Source: JAVJST01 sp965229715 (GTDB lineage Bacteria > Pseudomonadota > Alphaproteobacteria > Rhodospirillales > Casp-alpha2). From it: a DNA stretch of 64,000 bases. Below the pieces are notes generated by a model. The model was not told the origin of the DNA. It saw nothing but the letters and a program-made list of their open reading frames with translations, and searched no databases. A program made the translations under genes and the position numbers. Below are positions 17,444 through 25,568 of the stretch, piece after piece (positions within the stretch are counted from its first letter, which is position 1; every line of letters starts with the position of its first letter). Location of the stretch: assembly GCA_965229715.1 (NCBI GenBank), contig CBDDJL010000002.1, positions 62,001 to 126,000 on the forward strand, given 5' to 3'.

Positions 17444-18076
17444 ATGCTGAGAAAAGACGGAACGCTCAGGTTAGCGCTGGTCGACAGTCAGCAAGGTACT
17501 GACTCGACGGACAGTCAGAGCGTTTTGCTCGGCAGCAAGATGCGGGAATTGCGCAAGACGCTGGGTTTTTCACTCGCAGATCTTGCCGAAAAGACCGGCC
17601 TTTCGGTCGGTTATCTCAGTCAGGTCGAAAGAGACAAGTCCAATCCCTCCGTCAAGACCTTGCACGACATATCCAGGGCACTCGGCGTCAACATCACATG
17701 GTTTTTCGCCGGCGAGAAAGAAACGCAAGCCAGAGAGAATACCGGACCTGTGGTTCGCGTCGGAGACCGCAAGAAGATCCGTTACGGGATCGATATCTGC
17801 GACGAGCTCCTTTCCCCGAAACGTAACGAAAAGCTCGAACTGATCTGGAGCGAGTTCGAGCCCGGTTCGACGAGCGGCCACGATCCCTATTCTCACGAAG
17901 GCGAAGAGGCGGGTGTTGTGCTCTCGGGAGTCCTCGATCTCACGATCGGAGAGGAAACGTACCGCCTGGAGGCCGGTGACAGTTTCGGTTTCCAGAGCAC
18001 TTCGCCACACCGCTATGAGAACCCGGGCACCACGACGACCGTCGTTGTATGGGCCATCACCCCGCCGACGTATTGA
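17444..18076 (+). CDS. XRE family transcriptional regulator with cupin sensor domain
   Basis: A 210-aa regulator: HTH_XRE about residues 30-85 (MRELRKTLGFSLADLAEKTG, LSVGYLSQVERDKSNPS) and a cupin_2 domain about 135-205 (YSHEGEEAGVVLSGVLDLTI, SFGFQSTSPHRYENPG). This architecture usually controls adjacent catabolic or transport genes in response to a small metabolite bound by the cupin. It lies between tmm and the aquaporin gene, both of which have AGTGTGAT elements in their upstream regions, so these are its likely targets (inference). Confidence 0.88.
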   Translation: MLRKDGTLRLALVDSQQGTDSTDSQSVLLGSKMRELRKTLGFSLADLAEKTGLSVGYLSQVERDKSNPSVKTLHDISRALGVNITWFFAGEKETQARENTGPVVRVGDRKKIRYGIDICDELLSPKRNEKLELIWSEFEPGSTSGHDPYSHEGEEAGVVLSGVLDLTIGEETYRLEAGDSFGFQSTSPHRYENPGTTTTVVVWAITPPTY

Positions 18077-18116
18077 AGTCGCTCTCCGATCTCGTGAACG
18101 CACGTTCGTTTACCGA

Positions 18117-18181
18117 GTGTGATCACGCGGTGGATTTCCGTTCGCCATTGTAGTACCGGGTTCATCCTCAAACGATCACAC
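18117..18181. promoter_or_regulatory. Inverted GTGTGATC repeat upstream of aquaporin gene
   Basis: GTGTGATC (18117-18124) and its exact complement GATCACAC (18174-18181) flank the 121-bp space between the regulator stop and the aquaporin start. The extended 8-mer AGTGTGAT/ATCACACT is also in the tmm promoter region. A looped operator for the neighbouring XRE-cupin protein is plausible. Confidence 0.35.
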
Positions 18182-18196
18182 TTTGGGAAATGGACC

Positions 18197-18880
18197 ATGG
18201 CGCGCCGACTGTTTGCCGAATGGCTGGGCACCCTGTTTCTGCTCGCGACCGTTGTCGGTTCCGGCATTATGGCGGAGCGCCTGGCGGACGGTAACGTTGC
18301 GATCGCGCTGCTCGGCAATACGATCCCCACGGGCGCCATCCTGGTCGTCCTGATTCTTGTTTTCGGCCCCGTCTCGGGCGCGCACTTCAACCCGGCGGTG
18401 ACCCTCGCATTCGCCATCCGCAAACAAATACCGGCTGCGGACTCCGGCCTTTACGTTCTCGCCCAGGTCGCCGGCGGCATCGCCGGCACGGTTATCGCGC
18501 ACCTGATGTTCGACAATCCGTTGATCGATCCGTCGACGACGATGCGCACGGGCATGGGTCAGTGGAGCGGTGAATTCGTCGCCACGTTCGGTCTTGTCGC
18601 AACTATTCTCGGTTGTCTCAAATCGCGCGCCGAGGCCGTGCCCTATGCCGTCGGGCTCTATATTACGGCCGGCTACTGGTTCACGTCCTCGACTTCGTTC
18701 GCCAATCCGGCCGTGACCGTCGCACGCAGCCTGACCAATACGTTCTCGGGCATCATTCCGGATCACGCCCCGGGCTTTATCGCCATGCAGCTGCTCGGCG
18801 CCGTGGCCGCGACGGTGGTCATGGGGTGGCTGCTCAGGGACGAGCGTCCGAGAGCACAACATGGCGAGAATCCCGAATAG
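18197..18880 (+). CDS. MIP/aquaporin family channel
   Basis: A 227-aa major intrinsic protein with both half-helix motifs: HFNPAVTLAFA near residue 62 and FANPAVTVARSLTNTF near 172, the latter with the Arg of the selectivity filter. Six membrane helices are expected. MIP channels pass water, glycerol or other small neutral solutes. The ATG at 18197 begins MARRLFAEWLGTLFLLATVV as in the family; the frame is open to 18119 but unlike the family. It sits in the tmm/regulator cluster, so passage of a small neutral solute related to methylamine metabolism can be proposed but not shown. Confidence 0.88.
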   Translation: MARRLFAEWLGTLFLLATVVGSGIMAERLADGNVAIALLGNTIPTGAILVVLILVFGPVSGAHFNPAVTLAFAIRKQIPAADSGLYVLAQVAGGIAGTVIAHLMFDNPLIDPSTTMRTGMGQWSGEFVATFGLVATILGCLKSRAEAVPYAVGLYITAGYWFTSSTSFANPAVTVARSLTNTFSGIIPDHAPGFIAMQLLGAVAATVVMGWLLRDERPRAQHGENPE

Positions 18881-18922
18881 GCAGGCTCCGCCAAGCGGCG
18901 TCGGGCACAGGCCCGCGGTGGC

Positions 18923-19960
18923 TCAGAAGATCGTCACATAAAGCAGCATGCCAATTCCGTAGATCAGCGCGATCAGAACCCCTTCGAAACCGATGTTGCC
19001 GACACCGTGCCTTTGGCGGCTGATAAGGCCGAGCAACAGGACGCTGGTCATCATCATGACGAGCACGATCAGAAAAGACTGTGCCAGCGTGACTGCGTGG
19101 AAAATCGAGCCGTCACGATACGCAATATCGGCAAAGGCGACGAACAGAACGTCGAATGCGTTGCCACCGAGAATGCCGCCAACTGCGAGTGCCAGCGCCC
19201 GGCGCCGGATGGCGGACAGGGTCGTAACGAGTTCTGGCGAAGACGACGCGATCGCCGTAAAAAATCCACCCATAATTCCCTGCGCGATACCGGTCTCGCG
19301 GCTCAGGACGGCGGCGCTTTCGGCGATGCAGTAACCCGCAATGCCGGTGACCAGCCCAAACCCGGCGATGCCGCAGACCTTGCCCGCGATTCCAGGATTC
19401 ACATGGCGTTGACGCGGCCGTTCCGGGCACTCGGACGCACTGTCAACCGGCGCGGGAGTCCACATTGGCGTCCTGCTGACTTTTGCGCCGAGCCTGATAC
19501 CCGCACCATAGGTCATCAGGATAATGACAGTGAACGGACTGATGCCAAACACGGCAACCGGCGGAACCAGCATGGCGATGAGAACGGCGTCGAGCAGAAG
19601 CATCAGCAAACAGCCGTTGAACAGATTGGTAATGGTCGCCGCGTCGTGTTCGAGGTTGCCGTGCCGATAGGATAAATCGGCAAGCACGAGAAACACGGTT
19701 TGCACGGCGATCCCGCCCAATGCATTGGAGATCGCAAGTTCGGCCTGACCGCCGAATGCCGCGCTGATCGACGTGACGGCACCGCTGAGTGACGTCATCG
19801 CCCCCAGAACGACCGCGCCGACCAACGCACTGGCCAGCCCCGTCACTGCGGCGGGTTCGTCTGCCGCACGGGTCAGTTTCACGCCCGCAACAAGAATAAG
19901 CCCAGCCGACACGCCGAACACGGCGAGCGGATACTCGGCGACAAGGAAATCAAACGTCAC
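18923..19960 (-). CDS. CaCA family calcium/cation antiporter
   Basis: A 345-aa membrane protein with two homologous halves, each with an alpha-repeat: AMTSLSGAVTSISAAFGG near residue 54 and AIASSSPELVTTLSAI near 238, followed by GGILGGNAFDVLFVAF. The first repeat lacks the usual Pro-Glu pair (SSPE appears only in the second), so ion selectivity may differ from canonical calcium exchangers. It is convergent with the aquaporin gene. Confidence 0.8.
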   Translation of the reverse strand: MTFDFLVAEYPLAVFGVSAGLILVAGVKLTRAADEPAAVTGLASALVGAVVLGAMTSLSGAVTSISAAFGGQAELAISNALGGIAVQTVFLVLADLSYRHGNLEHDAATITNLFNGCLLMLLLDAVLIAMLVPPVAVFGISPFTVIILMTYGAGIRLGAKVSRTPMWTPAPVDSASECPERPRQRHVNPGIAGKVCGIAGFGLVTGIAGYCIAESAAVLSRETGIAQGIMGGFFTAIASSSPELVTTLSAIRRRALALAVGGILGGNAFDVLFVAFADIAYRDGSIFHAVTLAQSFLIVLVMMMTSVLLLGLISRQRHGVGNIGFEGVLIALIYGIGMLLYVTIF

Positions 19961-20073
19961 GGACCGGCCTCAACCGCTCGCGGCGTTTGCCGTGTTGATG
20001 CATGTCGGTTTTAAGACGGGGCCGCATTTCGCCATCCGGAATACCGGTATCCCGATGACGCTGGAATGTCCGT

Positions 20074-20283
20074 TCACTGCTTGATGCGGAAACCGACTTT
20101 CATGATGACCTGATAATGGCCGACCTTGCCGTTTTCGATATGCCCCCGTGTCTCGACGACCTCAAACCAATCGAGTTCCTCAAGCGACTTCGAGGCTGTT
20201 GCGATGGCGTTCTCGATGGCCGATTCAATGGATTCCGTCGACGACCCGACGAGTTCGACTTGTTTATAGACGCTGTTGGTCAT
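20074..20283 (-). CDS. Dodecin family flavin-binding protein
   Basis: A 69-aa dodecin: VYKQVELVGSSTESIE, AIENAIATASKSLEELDWFE with the Trp that stacks on flavin, and YQVIMKVGFRI at the end. Dodecins assemble as dodecamers that store riboflavin or FMN. The ATG is preceded by AAAGGAG. It is a single gene with its own upstream space. Confidence 0.92.
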   Translation of the reverse strand: MTNSVYKQVELVGSSTESIESAIENAIATASKSLEELDWFEVVETRGHIENGKVGHYQVIMKVGFRIKQ

Positions 20284-20374
20284 TATGGATTTTGCTCCTT
20301 TCCTTCACTCGAAATTTGTAACACGCCGACGACCGGCATCGAACGTTCGATGCCCTCTCGACTGCTTAATCTTC

Positions 20375-20407
20375 TAAAATAATAACGTGGCGCGGCGGAT
20401 TGCCGCG
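20375..20407 (-). terminator. Possible terminator of the SCO operon
   Basis: CGCGGC (20391-20396) and GCCGCG (20402-20407) form a 6-bp stem with a 5-nt loop about 55 bp after the SCO gene stop on the minus strand. It is followed in transcript sense by a T-rich stretch (GTTATTATTTT). The stem is short, so confidence is modest. Confidence 0.35.
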
Positions 20408-20461
20408 ATAACATAGATGAAGACGACCGGGCGCGGGCGTATCGTCGAATCACAGCCTGCT

Positions 20462-21061
20462 TTAGTCGCTGCCGTCCGCGCCGTCGACGTAGCCCCGGAT
20501 GATCTCGGCTATTTTCTCGGCCGGCGTGCCGTAAGGAAGCAGCGTTTCGAACGCGCCGTCCGGTCCCATCAGGAACGTTGTCGGTGTGTGATTGATCAGA
20601 TAGGCGCCCGGATCTCCATCGGGGTCGGGCAGGAACTGACGCCCGATTTGGTATGCCTTGAGCGCCCGTTCGATCGCCGCATCGCCGCCGGTCAAGCCGA
20701 TCAGACGCGGGTGAAAGTCCGCAACGTAGCCGGCCAGAACGTCGGCGGTATCGCGCATGGGATCGACCGTTACGAACACCGGCTGCACCTTGTCCGCGGC
20801 GTCCCCCGCCATGTCGAGTGCGTCGGCCATGATCGCGAGACCGGTCGGACAGATCACCGGACAGGTTGTGTAGCCGAAATAGATCAGCATGTGGCGGCCG
20901 TGAAAATCGATATCGCGGACCGTTTCGCCATCATGGCGCGTCAACTCGAACGGACCGCCAAACAGGGCACCAAGGGCATCGGCATACGCCATCTGCGCGC
21001 CGGTCGCGAATAGCGTGACCGCCATCAACACACCGACGGCACGGGCGCGCAACGCCGCCAT
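20462..21061 (-). CDS. SCO family (SCO1/SenC/PrrC) protein
   Basis: A 199-aa thioredoxin-fold protein with the copper-binding C-P-x-x-C in FGYTTCPVICPTGL near residue 70 and the conserved His in LINHTPTTFLMGPDG near 158. SCO proteins deliver copper to cytochrome oxidase or act as thiol oxidoreductases. The N-terminus (MAALRARAVGVLMAVTLF) is a signal or anchor helix; the ATG at 21061 almost abuts the stop of the preceding gene at 21063, which sets the start. It is the last gene of a set of three exported proteins containing conserved Cys. Confidence 0.88.
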   Translation of the reverse strand: MAALRARAVGVLMAVTLFATGAQMAYADALGALFGGPFELTRHDGETVRDIDFHGRHMLIYFGYTTCPVICPTGLAIMADALDMAGDAADKVQPVFVTVDPMRDTADVLAGYVADFHPRLIGLTGGDAAIERALKAYQIGRQFLPDPDGDPGAYLINHTPTTFLMGPDGAFETLLPYGTPAEKIAEIIRGYVDGADGSD

Positions 21062-21062
21062 C

Positions 21063-21584
21063 CTATTCCTCGATGTATTCGACACCCGGCAAGCCGAGGA
21101 TGCCGTTCTTCTCAAGCTCGTTCAGAACCTTCGGCTCATGCTTGAACCACTGGTTTCCCTTCTTGCCGGGGTTGGCTGCGGCCCATGTCTTGGTGAACTT
21201 GTTGGCGCGGCTCCATTCTCCGTCCGGCAGCGGTTTGACGAACTGCAGCACGAACAACGTCGCCAGCGGATCGTCGATCATCAAACCGTCGGCGAGAATG
21301 CGCTTACCGCAATGCGGCGCCAGATCGACGTGCGTACCGGCGAAGATGTCGAAATTCTTGGCCGCAAGCACGAGCGTGCCGTCGTCCGTCAACAGCCCGA
21401 GTTGCCGCTTGCCAGCGCCGCATTGCGGCGCGCAGTCGCCGGCGATCTCGCAAACCACATCGACGACCGTGGCCTCGAAGCGCGCCTTGCGCTCGTGTTC
21501 GATGCCCCATTCATTGGCGGCAAACGCCGGCGTGGCGGCCGCCGCGATCAGCGCGCTCAACGCGATGGCGGTTAGGTGTCTCAT
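21063..21584 (-). CDS. Exported protein with conserved Cys cluster, unknown
   Basis: A 173-aa protein with a clear signal peptide (MRHLTAIALSALIAAAATPAFA). After it comes VVDVVCEIAGDCAPQCGAGK followed by QLGLLTDDGTLVLAAK and a later HCGKRI. The V-D-x-x-C ... C-x-x-x-C-x-x-G ... L-x-x-D-G-T-L pattern recurs in the next upstream gene, so the two are probably paralogous. The C-terminal third is rich in Lys, Trp and Phe. Overlap of 4 bp with the upstream gene and 2-bp spacing to SCO indicate one transcript. A redox or metal-handling periplasmic role is inference. Confidence 0.7.
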   Translation of the reverse strand: MRHLTAIALSALIAAAATPAFAANEWGIEHERKARFEATVVDVVCEIAGDCAPQCGAGKRQLGLLTDDGTLVLAAKNFDIFAGTHVDLAPHCGKRILADGLMIDDPLATLFVLQFVKPLPDGEWSRANKFTKTWAAANPGKKGNQWFKHEPKVLNELEKNGILGLPGVEYIEE

Positions 21585-22003
21585 GGCTGAATCCCGAAAT
21601 CTTCGTGATTGATGTTGACGATACCGTTGTCGTCTGCGACCTGGGTCACAATCAGGTAGTTGACGCCGTCGCGGACGTAGTGATCGCCCTCGACCACGAC
21701 CTCATGAGTCTGGAAACTGACGATACGTTCGTCAGCGACCAGGTCGGCGTCGCCCTCGACCTTGAGCACCACATAAACGGTGCCGTCCTCCGCCAGAATG
21801 CTGACCGGAATTCCGCCGATCGCGCACCAGACGGCACAGCGGTGATGCGCGGTGCCGAGCGCGTACATGATCTCGGTGACATAACACCAGGTATCGATGA
21901 CCTCGCCGGTAATCCTGACCCGCTCGCCCGTTGCCGCCCCCGCCGGGGCGGATCCAAGGCCCAGCACCAGCGCCAGGACGGCGGCTGTAAAACTTCTTCG
22001 CAT
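21581..22003 (-). CDS. Exported protein with Cys/His motif, paralogue of downstream gene
   Basis: A 140-aa protein with signal peptide MRRSFTAAVLALVLGLGS ... GAA, then GEVIDTWCYVTEIMYALG, HHRCAVWCAIGGIPVSILAE and DGTVYVVLKVEGDAD. The conserved Cys and His residues sit where the neighbouring protein has V-D-x-x-C and C-x-x-x-C. The ATG at 22003 gives a normal signal peptide; the frame is open to 22069. It begins the three-gene Cys-protein/SCO set, 136 bp after the TauD gene. Function unknown; heme or copper handling is possible. Confidence 0.7.
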   Translation of the reverse strand: MRRSFTAAVLALVLGLGSAPAGAATGERVRITGEVIDTWCYVTEIMYALGTAHHRCAVWCAIGGIPVSILAEDGTVYVVLKVEGDADLVADERIVSFQTHEVVVEGDHYVRDGVNYLIVTQVADDNGIVNINHEDFGIQP

Positions 22004-22139
22004 GACGTGGCTCCTCGCTCTTGTCGTAGCCCCCAGGCTCGCACACTTGGCTCTTGCATATGCGCGCATTATAGCCGCGCGTCAGACGAATTCGCGAAAC
22101 ACCTCATAACAACAGCGTGAAGACCCGCATGGCCCTGAA

Positions 22140-23180
22140 TCAGTGATCTTCCATGCCCTGCAGGATGGGCGTCTCGGCGTCGGCGGGAATCCAGCTTTTC
22201 GTTTCACCGGCGTATTCGGCGCCCGGGCTGCCCATGACTGTGGTGCGCCACATGATCCGGTCATGTTGATCGGCGTCATACCATGATGCCGCATGCAGCA
22301 GGGAACGGTTGTCGGCGATGACCAGATCGCCCTCTTGCCATTCGTGAACATAGGTAAAGGCCGGCTGCGTTGCGTGCGCGAGCAGTCGGCGAATGAGTAT
22401 CGCGCCTTCGCCGTCCGGTCCGGGCTCCAGTCCCTCGACCGGCCCGTCGACGTAATCCATCTGCTTTTCCTCACAGATATAGAGCGCCGGTCGGCCCGTC
22501 ACCGGATGGCGGCGCACCATGGGCTGGCGCTGCGGTCTTTGATGCGCCAGCAGCGGCCGGGGCCTTACGCCCGCGCGCACGTCGTCGGGCGTTCGCCCGA
22601 CCCAGCTCGCAACGTGCAGACCGTTGAGATCGCCGATCAGCGCTTTCGTCTCGCCATCAAGCGCGTCATAGGCTGCATGACAGTCGGCATAGAGGGTCTG
22701 GCCCTGATCGCTGGGCGGCGTCATGACGCCGAACAGCAATGAAACGTCCGGTGGCGGGCGGCGATAGCTCTGGTCCGTGTGCCAGTTGGTTCGCGCCGGG
22801 AAGCGAACGGCGAGACGACCGTTCTTCTCGGCCGGAAACCGCCGCGGCGGCGGGTGATTACACGGCGCCAGATTGCTTAGCACCATGACCTCGGGGACCA
22901 TGTCGTGGAAGTAGCGCGGGTCGGTCAGCGTGAAGCGGTAGTTCTCGACCTCGTCGCCGAATAGCGCGGAAACCCGGACCAGTTGGTCCGGCTCGTTCGC
23001 CATGCCGTCGAGCCCGCGCACGACCATCAGGCCGCCGGCGTCATAGAAACGGTTGAGAACCGTCTCGCCGGCCGCGACGAACCGATCCGCCGCCGTCTCC
23101 GGCTGACCGCCGCCGACCTCGGCGAGAACGCCGAAGGTCGCATCGGAAAGCGGCCTGAACGAGACCGCTGAGGCGGTCAC
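22140..23180 (-). CDS. TauD/TfdA family dioxygenase
   Basis: A 346-aa 2-oxoglutarate/Fe(II) oxygenase with the metal motif TNWHTDQSYRRPPP (H134-x-D136), a distal His in RSLLHAASWYD near 295 and an Arg in RIMWRTTVMG. TauD-fold enzymes hydroxylate taurine, betaines, carnitine precursors and many other substrates; none can be chosen here. The GTG start overlaps the TGA of the upstream protease gene (GTGA), so translation is probably coupled. The unusual pairing with a protease and an aminotransferase is discussed in the findings. Confidence 0.85.
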   Translation of the reverse strand: MTASAVSFRPLSDATFGVLAEVGGGQPETAADRFVAAGETVLNRFYDAGGLMVVRGLDGMANEPDQLVRVSALFGDEVENYRFTLTDPRYFHDMVPEVMVLSNLAPCNHPPPRRFPAEKNGRLAVRFPARTNWHTDQSYRRPPPDVSLLFGVMTPPSDQGQTLYADCHAAYDALDGETKALIGDLNGLHVASWVGRTPDDVRAGVRPRPLLAHQRPQRQPMVRRHPVTGRPALYICEEKQMDYVDGPVEGLEPGPDGEGAILIRRLLAHATQPAFTYVHEWQEGDLVIADNRSLLHAASWYDADQHDRIMWRTTVMGSPGAEYAGETKSWIPADAETPILQGMEDH

Positions 23181-24169
23181 CTTTCAGGTTCCGTCAGCGC
23201 GTCGACGAGCTGGCCGACGAGTTCGTAACCGAGCTGGCCGTTGGCCGTCACCCCCAGTCGGTTCTGGAATGCGCCGATGGACCGCGTCAGATTATCGCCG
23301 GAGTACCCCAATAACCCGAGCAGCATGCCGGCGGTCTCGCCCGGCATCAGGCCGGCCTCCGACGGCAATCCCGGCCGGCCGCCGCCGAGCTCCTGAACGC
23401 CGGCGATAAACGTCGATGTCGGCACGGCGATGCCGCGCACCGGTGCGGTGTTCTTGGTCGTCGCGACATGAATCGCGGCCAACATGGGATATCCACGCTC
23501 GAAATAGAAGATCGGCGAGCCGGAATCGCCCGGCACCGCGTCGCAGGCATGCACGATCAGCGGGAACCCCTTGGCGAACCCCTCCATCGGACACCCCATG
23601 TGGACCGTCAGTTCGCGGTTTTTGTCGCGGCTGTAGCCGGCCTGCACGAACCGAATGTTCCCGGCGACCGCCTCAGTGAGCTCGACATCGCCGAACCCGG
23701 CGACGCCGAGCCATCCTGCGATGTCGCCGATTGGCTCGTTCAGTTCGATAAAGGCCCAGTCATGAGACGCGATCGCGCTGGTTGCCGGCACGCCCTCCTT
23801 GTAGCCGGGCGGGATGAGATACGATTTCGCCGTGGTATGGGCGACGAAAGCGCCGTCCCGGTATCCGGCAACGAAATGCACCTGGGCCGGCGGCACGAAC
23901 CACATCTTGCGCGAATCGAACAAGCAGTGTGCCGCGGTCACCGCCAGCGACGGCCCGACGAGCGCGCCGGAACAATGGCCGCCGGTCTCGGTGTTGACGC
24001 GACCGATGGCGCTCCAAGGATACTCGTCGGACGGCAAGGTCAGGCGGTCGTCCGCACCCTTGATACCGTCGAGGATTTCGGCGGCATGGCCGGGCGTCGC
24101 CGCAACCGACAACATTCCGACGGTCAATACAGCCGCCAGCGCGAGCCATCGCAACCCGCCGCACCGCAT
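23177..24169 (-). CDS. Secreted trypsin-like serine protease with C-terminal PG-binding-like repeat
   Basis: A 330-aa protein: signal peptide about residues 1-29 (LRWLALAAVLTVGML ... GHAA), a chymotrypsin-fold domain with His in VTAAHCLFD (near 81), Asp in SHDWAFIELN (near 137) and Ser in VPGDSGSPIFYF (near 214), then a C-terminal segment (SIGAFQNRLGVTANGQLG) that resembles peptidoglycan-binding_1 modules. It should act outside the cytoplasm. Its start overlaps the aminotransferase stop and its stop overlaps the TauD start, so the three form one tightly coupled operon. Confidence 0.82.
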   Translation of the reverse strand: MRCGGLRWLALAAVLTVGMLSVAATPGHAAEILDGIKGADDRLTLPSDEYPWSAIGRVNTETGGHCSGALVGPSLAVTAAHCLFDSRKMWFVPPAQVHFVAGYRDGAFVAHTTAKSYLIPPGYKEGVPATSAIASHDWAFIELNEPIGDIAGWLGVAGFGDVELTEAVAGNIRFVQAGYSRDKNRELTVHMGCPMEGFAKGFPLIVHACDAVPGDSGSPIFYFERGYPMLAAIHVATTKNTAPVRGIAVPTSTFIAGVQELGGGRPGLPSEAGLMPGETAGMLLGLLGYSGDNLTRSIGAFQNRLGVTANGQLGYELVGQLVDALTEPER

Positions 24170-25503
24170 CAGAGAGCTCCGCCATACTGCCGGATCACAT
24201 CGCCGTGCTCCTCGAGCACGTCGGCAAACGCAGCTTCCGTATCCGTGAGGTCGTCGTCGCCGACCGCCAGCGAGAGCGCGACAAAGCCGCGCGGCGCAAT
24301 GTAGATACCTCGGTTCATCATGCCGAGGAATATCAGCTCGGCGAGGCGCACATCGTGCGCCGCCGTGTCAGTACCGGTTCGCGGCGCGCGCGCCGATGGA
24401 TGAATATTCAGCAGCGAGCCGATGCCGGTCACCGTTACCGGTACGTCTGCCCGTATCGTAACGGCATTGAGGCGGTCGCGCAGGGTATCGCCACGCTGAG
24501 TCAACATCTCGGCGACGGGCGGCGTATAGATCTCGTTCAGCGCAACCGTCCCCGCCGCCATGGTCAGTACGTTGTTCTGGAACGTGCCGGCGTGTGCCAG
24601 GGCGCCATCCTTACGTGGGTCGAACTGATCCATGATGTCGGCGCGGCCGCCGAAGGCGCCGAACGACATGCCGCCGCCGACCCATTTGCCGAGCGTCATC
24701 AGATCCGCCGTTACGCCGTGCAGTGCGCCGAGTCCATTTGGCCCGAGGCGCGACGTCATGACCTCGTCGAAGATCAGCATCGCGCCGGCGGCGGTACAGG
24801 CATCACGAAGCGCTCGCAGGAAATCTGTGTCGGCGGCGACGCACCCGCCGCCGCCCATCATCGGTTCGAGAATCACGGCGGCAAGGTCGTCGGCGTGCTC
24901 GCGGATCAGCGATACCGCTTCTTCGGTATCGTTGTACGTCGCCATCACCCATGGGAACGGAGCCAGGGTCTTGATCCCCGGCTTCATCATCAGCACGCCG
25001 CCGTGATAACCGCCGACGAAGGCCATGACCTTCGAGCGGCCGGTAAACGCCCGGGCCGCGGTAATCGCCATCAGGTTGGCCTCTGTCCCGGAGTTGGTGA
25101 AACGGACCATCTCGATCGCCGGGAACCGTTCGCATACTGCACGGGCAAAACCGGGCTCCAGCCTGTTGTGGGCGCCGAGGTTGATACCGCCCTCGAGCGC
25201 ACGGACCACGGCGGCGCGGATTTGCGGGTGGTCGGCGCCGAACAGACCGGCCGTGTACTCGCCAACCAGGTTGAGCATCTCGTTGCCGTCGATGTCGATT
25301 AGCGTCGAGCCCACGCCGCGCTCGATCCGGATCGGAAACGGCCCATGATAAAGCACCGTCCGGGTGTTACCGCCGGGCATGACCTCGAGCGCATCCTCGT
25401 GCATGGCAAACGACTTCGGCCGGCGCGACGCGAACGTCTGCCGTTCCTGGTCCAGCGTATCCTCGAGCTCCGGGTCGGCGATGTTGCGGCCTGCTATGTT
25501 CAT
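24169..25503 (-). CDS. Class III PLP-dependent aminotransferase (glutamate-1-semialdehyde mutase-like)
   Basis: A 444-aa fold-type I class III enzyme: FTNSGTEANLMAITAARAF, FVGGYHGG, LIFDEVMTSRLG and the PLP-binding Lys in LMTLGKWVGGGMSFGAFGG. It resembles the glutamate-1-semialdehyde aminomutase branch that includes many secondary-metabolism and catabolic enzymes, so a heme biosynthesis role should not be assumed. The ATG at 25503 (MNIAGRNIADPELED) gives the family length; the frame is open to 25722 across the divergent YkvA gene. First gene of the aminotransferase-protease-TauD operon. Confidence 0.85.
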   Translation of the reverse strand: MNIAGRNIADPELEDTLDQERQTFASRRPKSFAMHEDALEVMPGGNTRTVLYHGPFPIRIERGVGSTLIDIDGNEMLNLVGEYTAGLFGADHPQIRAAVVRALEGGINLGAHNRLEPGFARAVCERFPAIEMVRFTNSGTEANLMAITAARAFTGRSKVMAFVGGYHGGVLMMKPGIKTLAPFPWVMATYNDTEEAVSLIREHADDLAAVILEPMMGGGGCVAADTDFLRALRDACTAAGAMLIFDEVMTSRLGPNGLGALHGVTADLMTLGKWVGGGMSFGAFGGRADIMDQFDPRKDGALAHAGTFQNNVLTMAAGTVALNEIYTPPVAEMLTQRGDTLRDRLNAVTIRADVPVTVTGIGSLLNIHPSARAPRTGTDTAAHDVRLAELIFLGMMNRGIYIAPRGFVALSLAVGDDDLTDTEAAFADVLEEHGDVIRQYGGAL

Positions 25504-25568
25504 ATCGCCAAGAGCCTGCCACATTCCTGTGCGATGGAAAACTGCGCAACGACCACGAAACGCACGTA

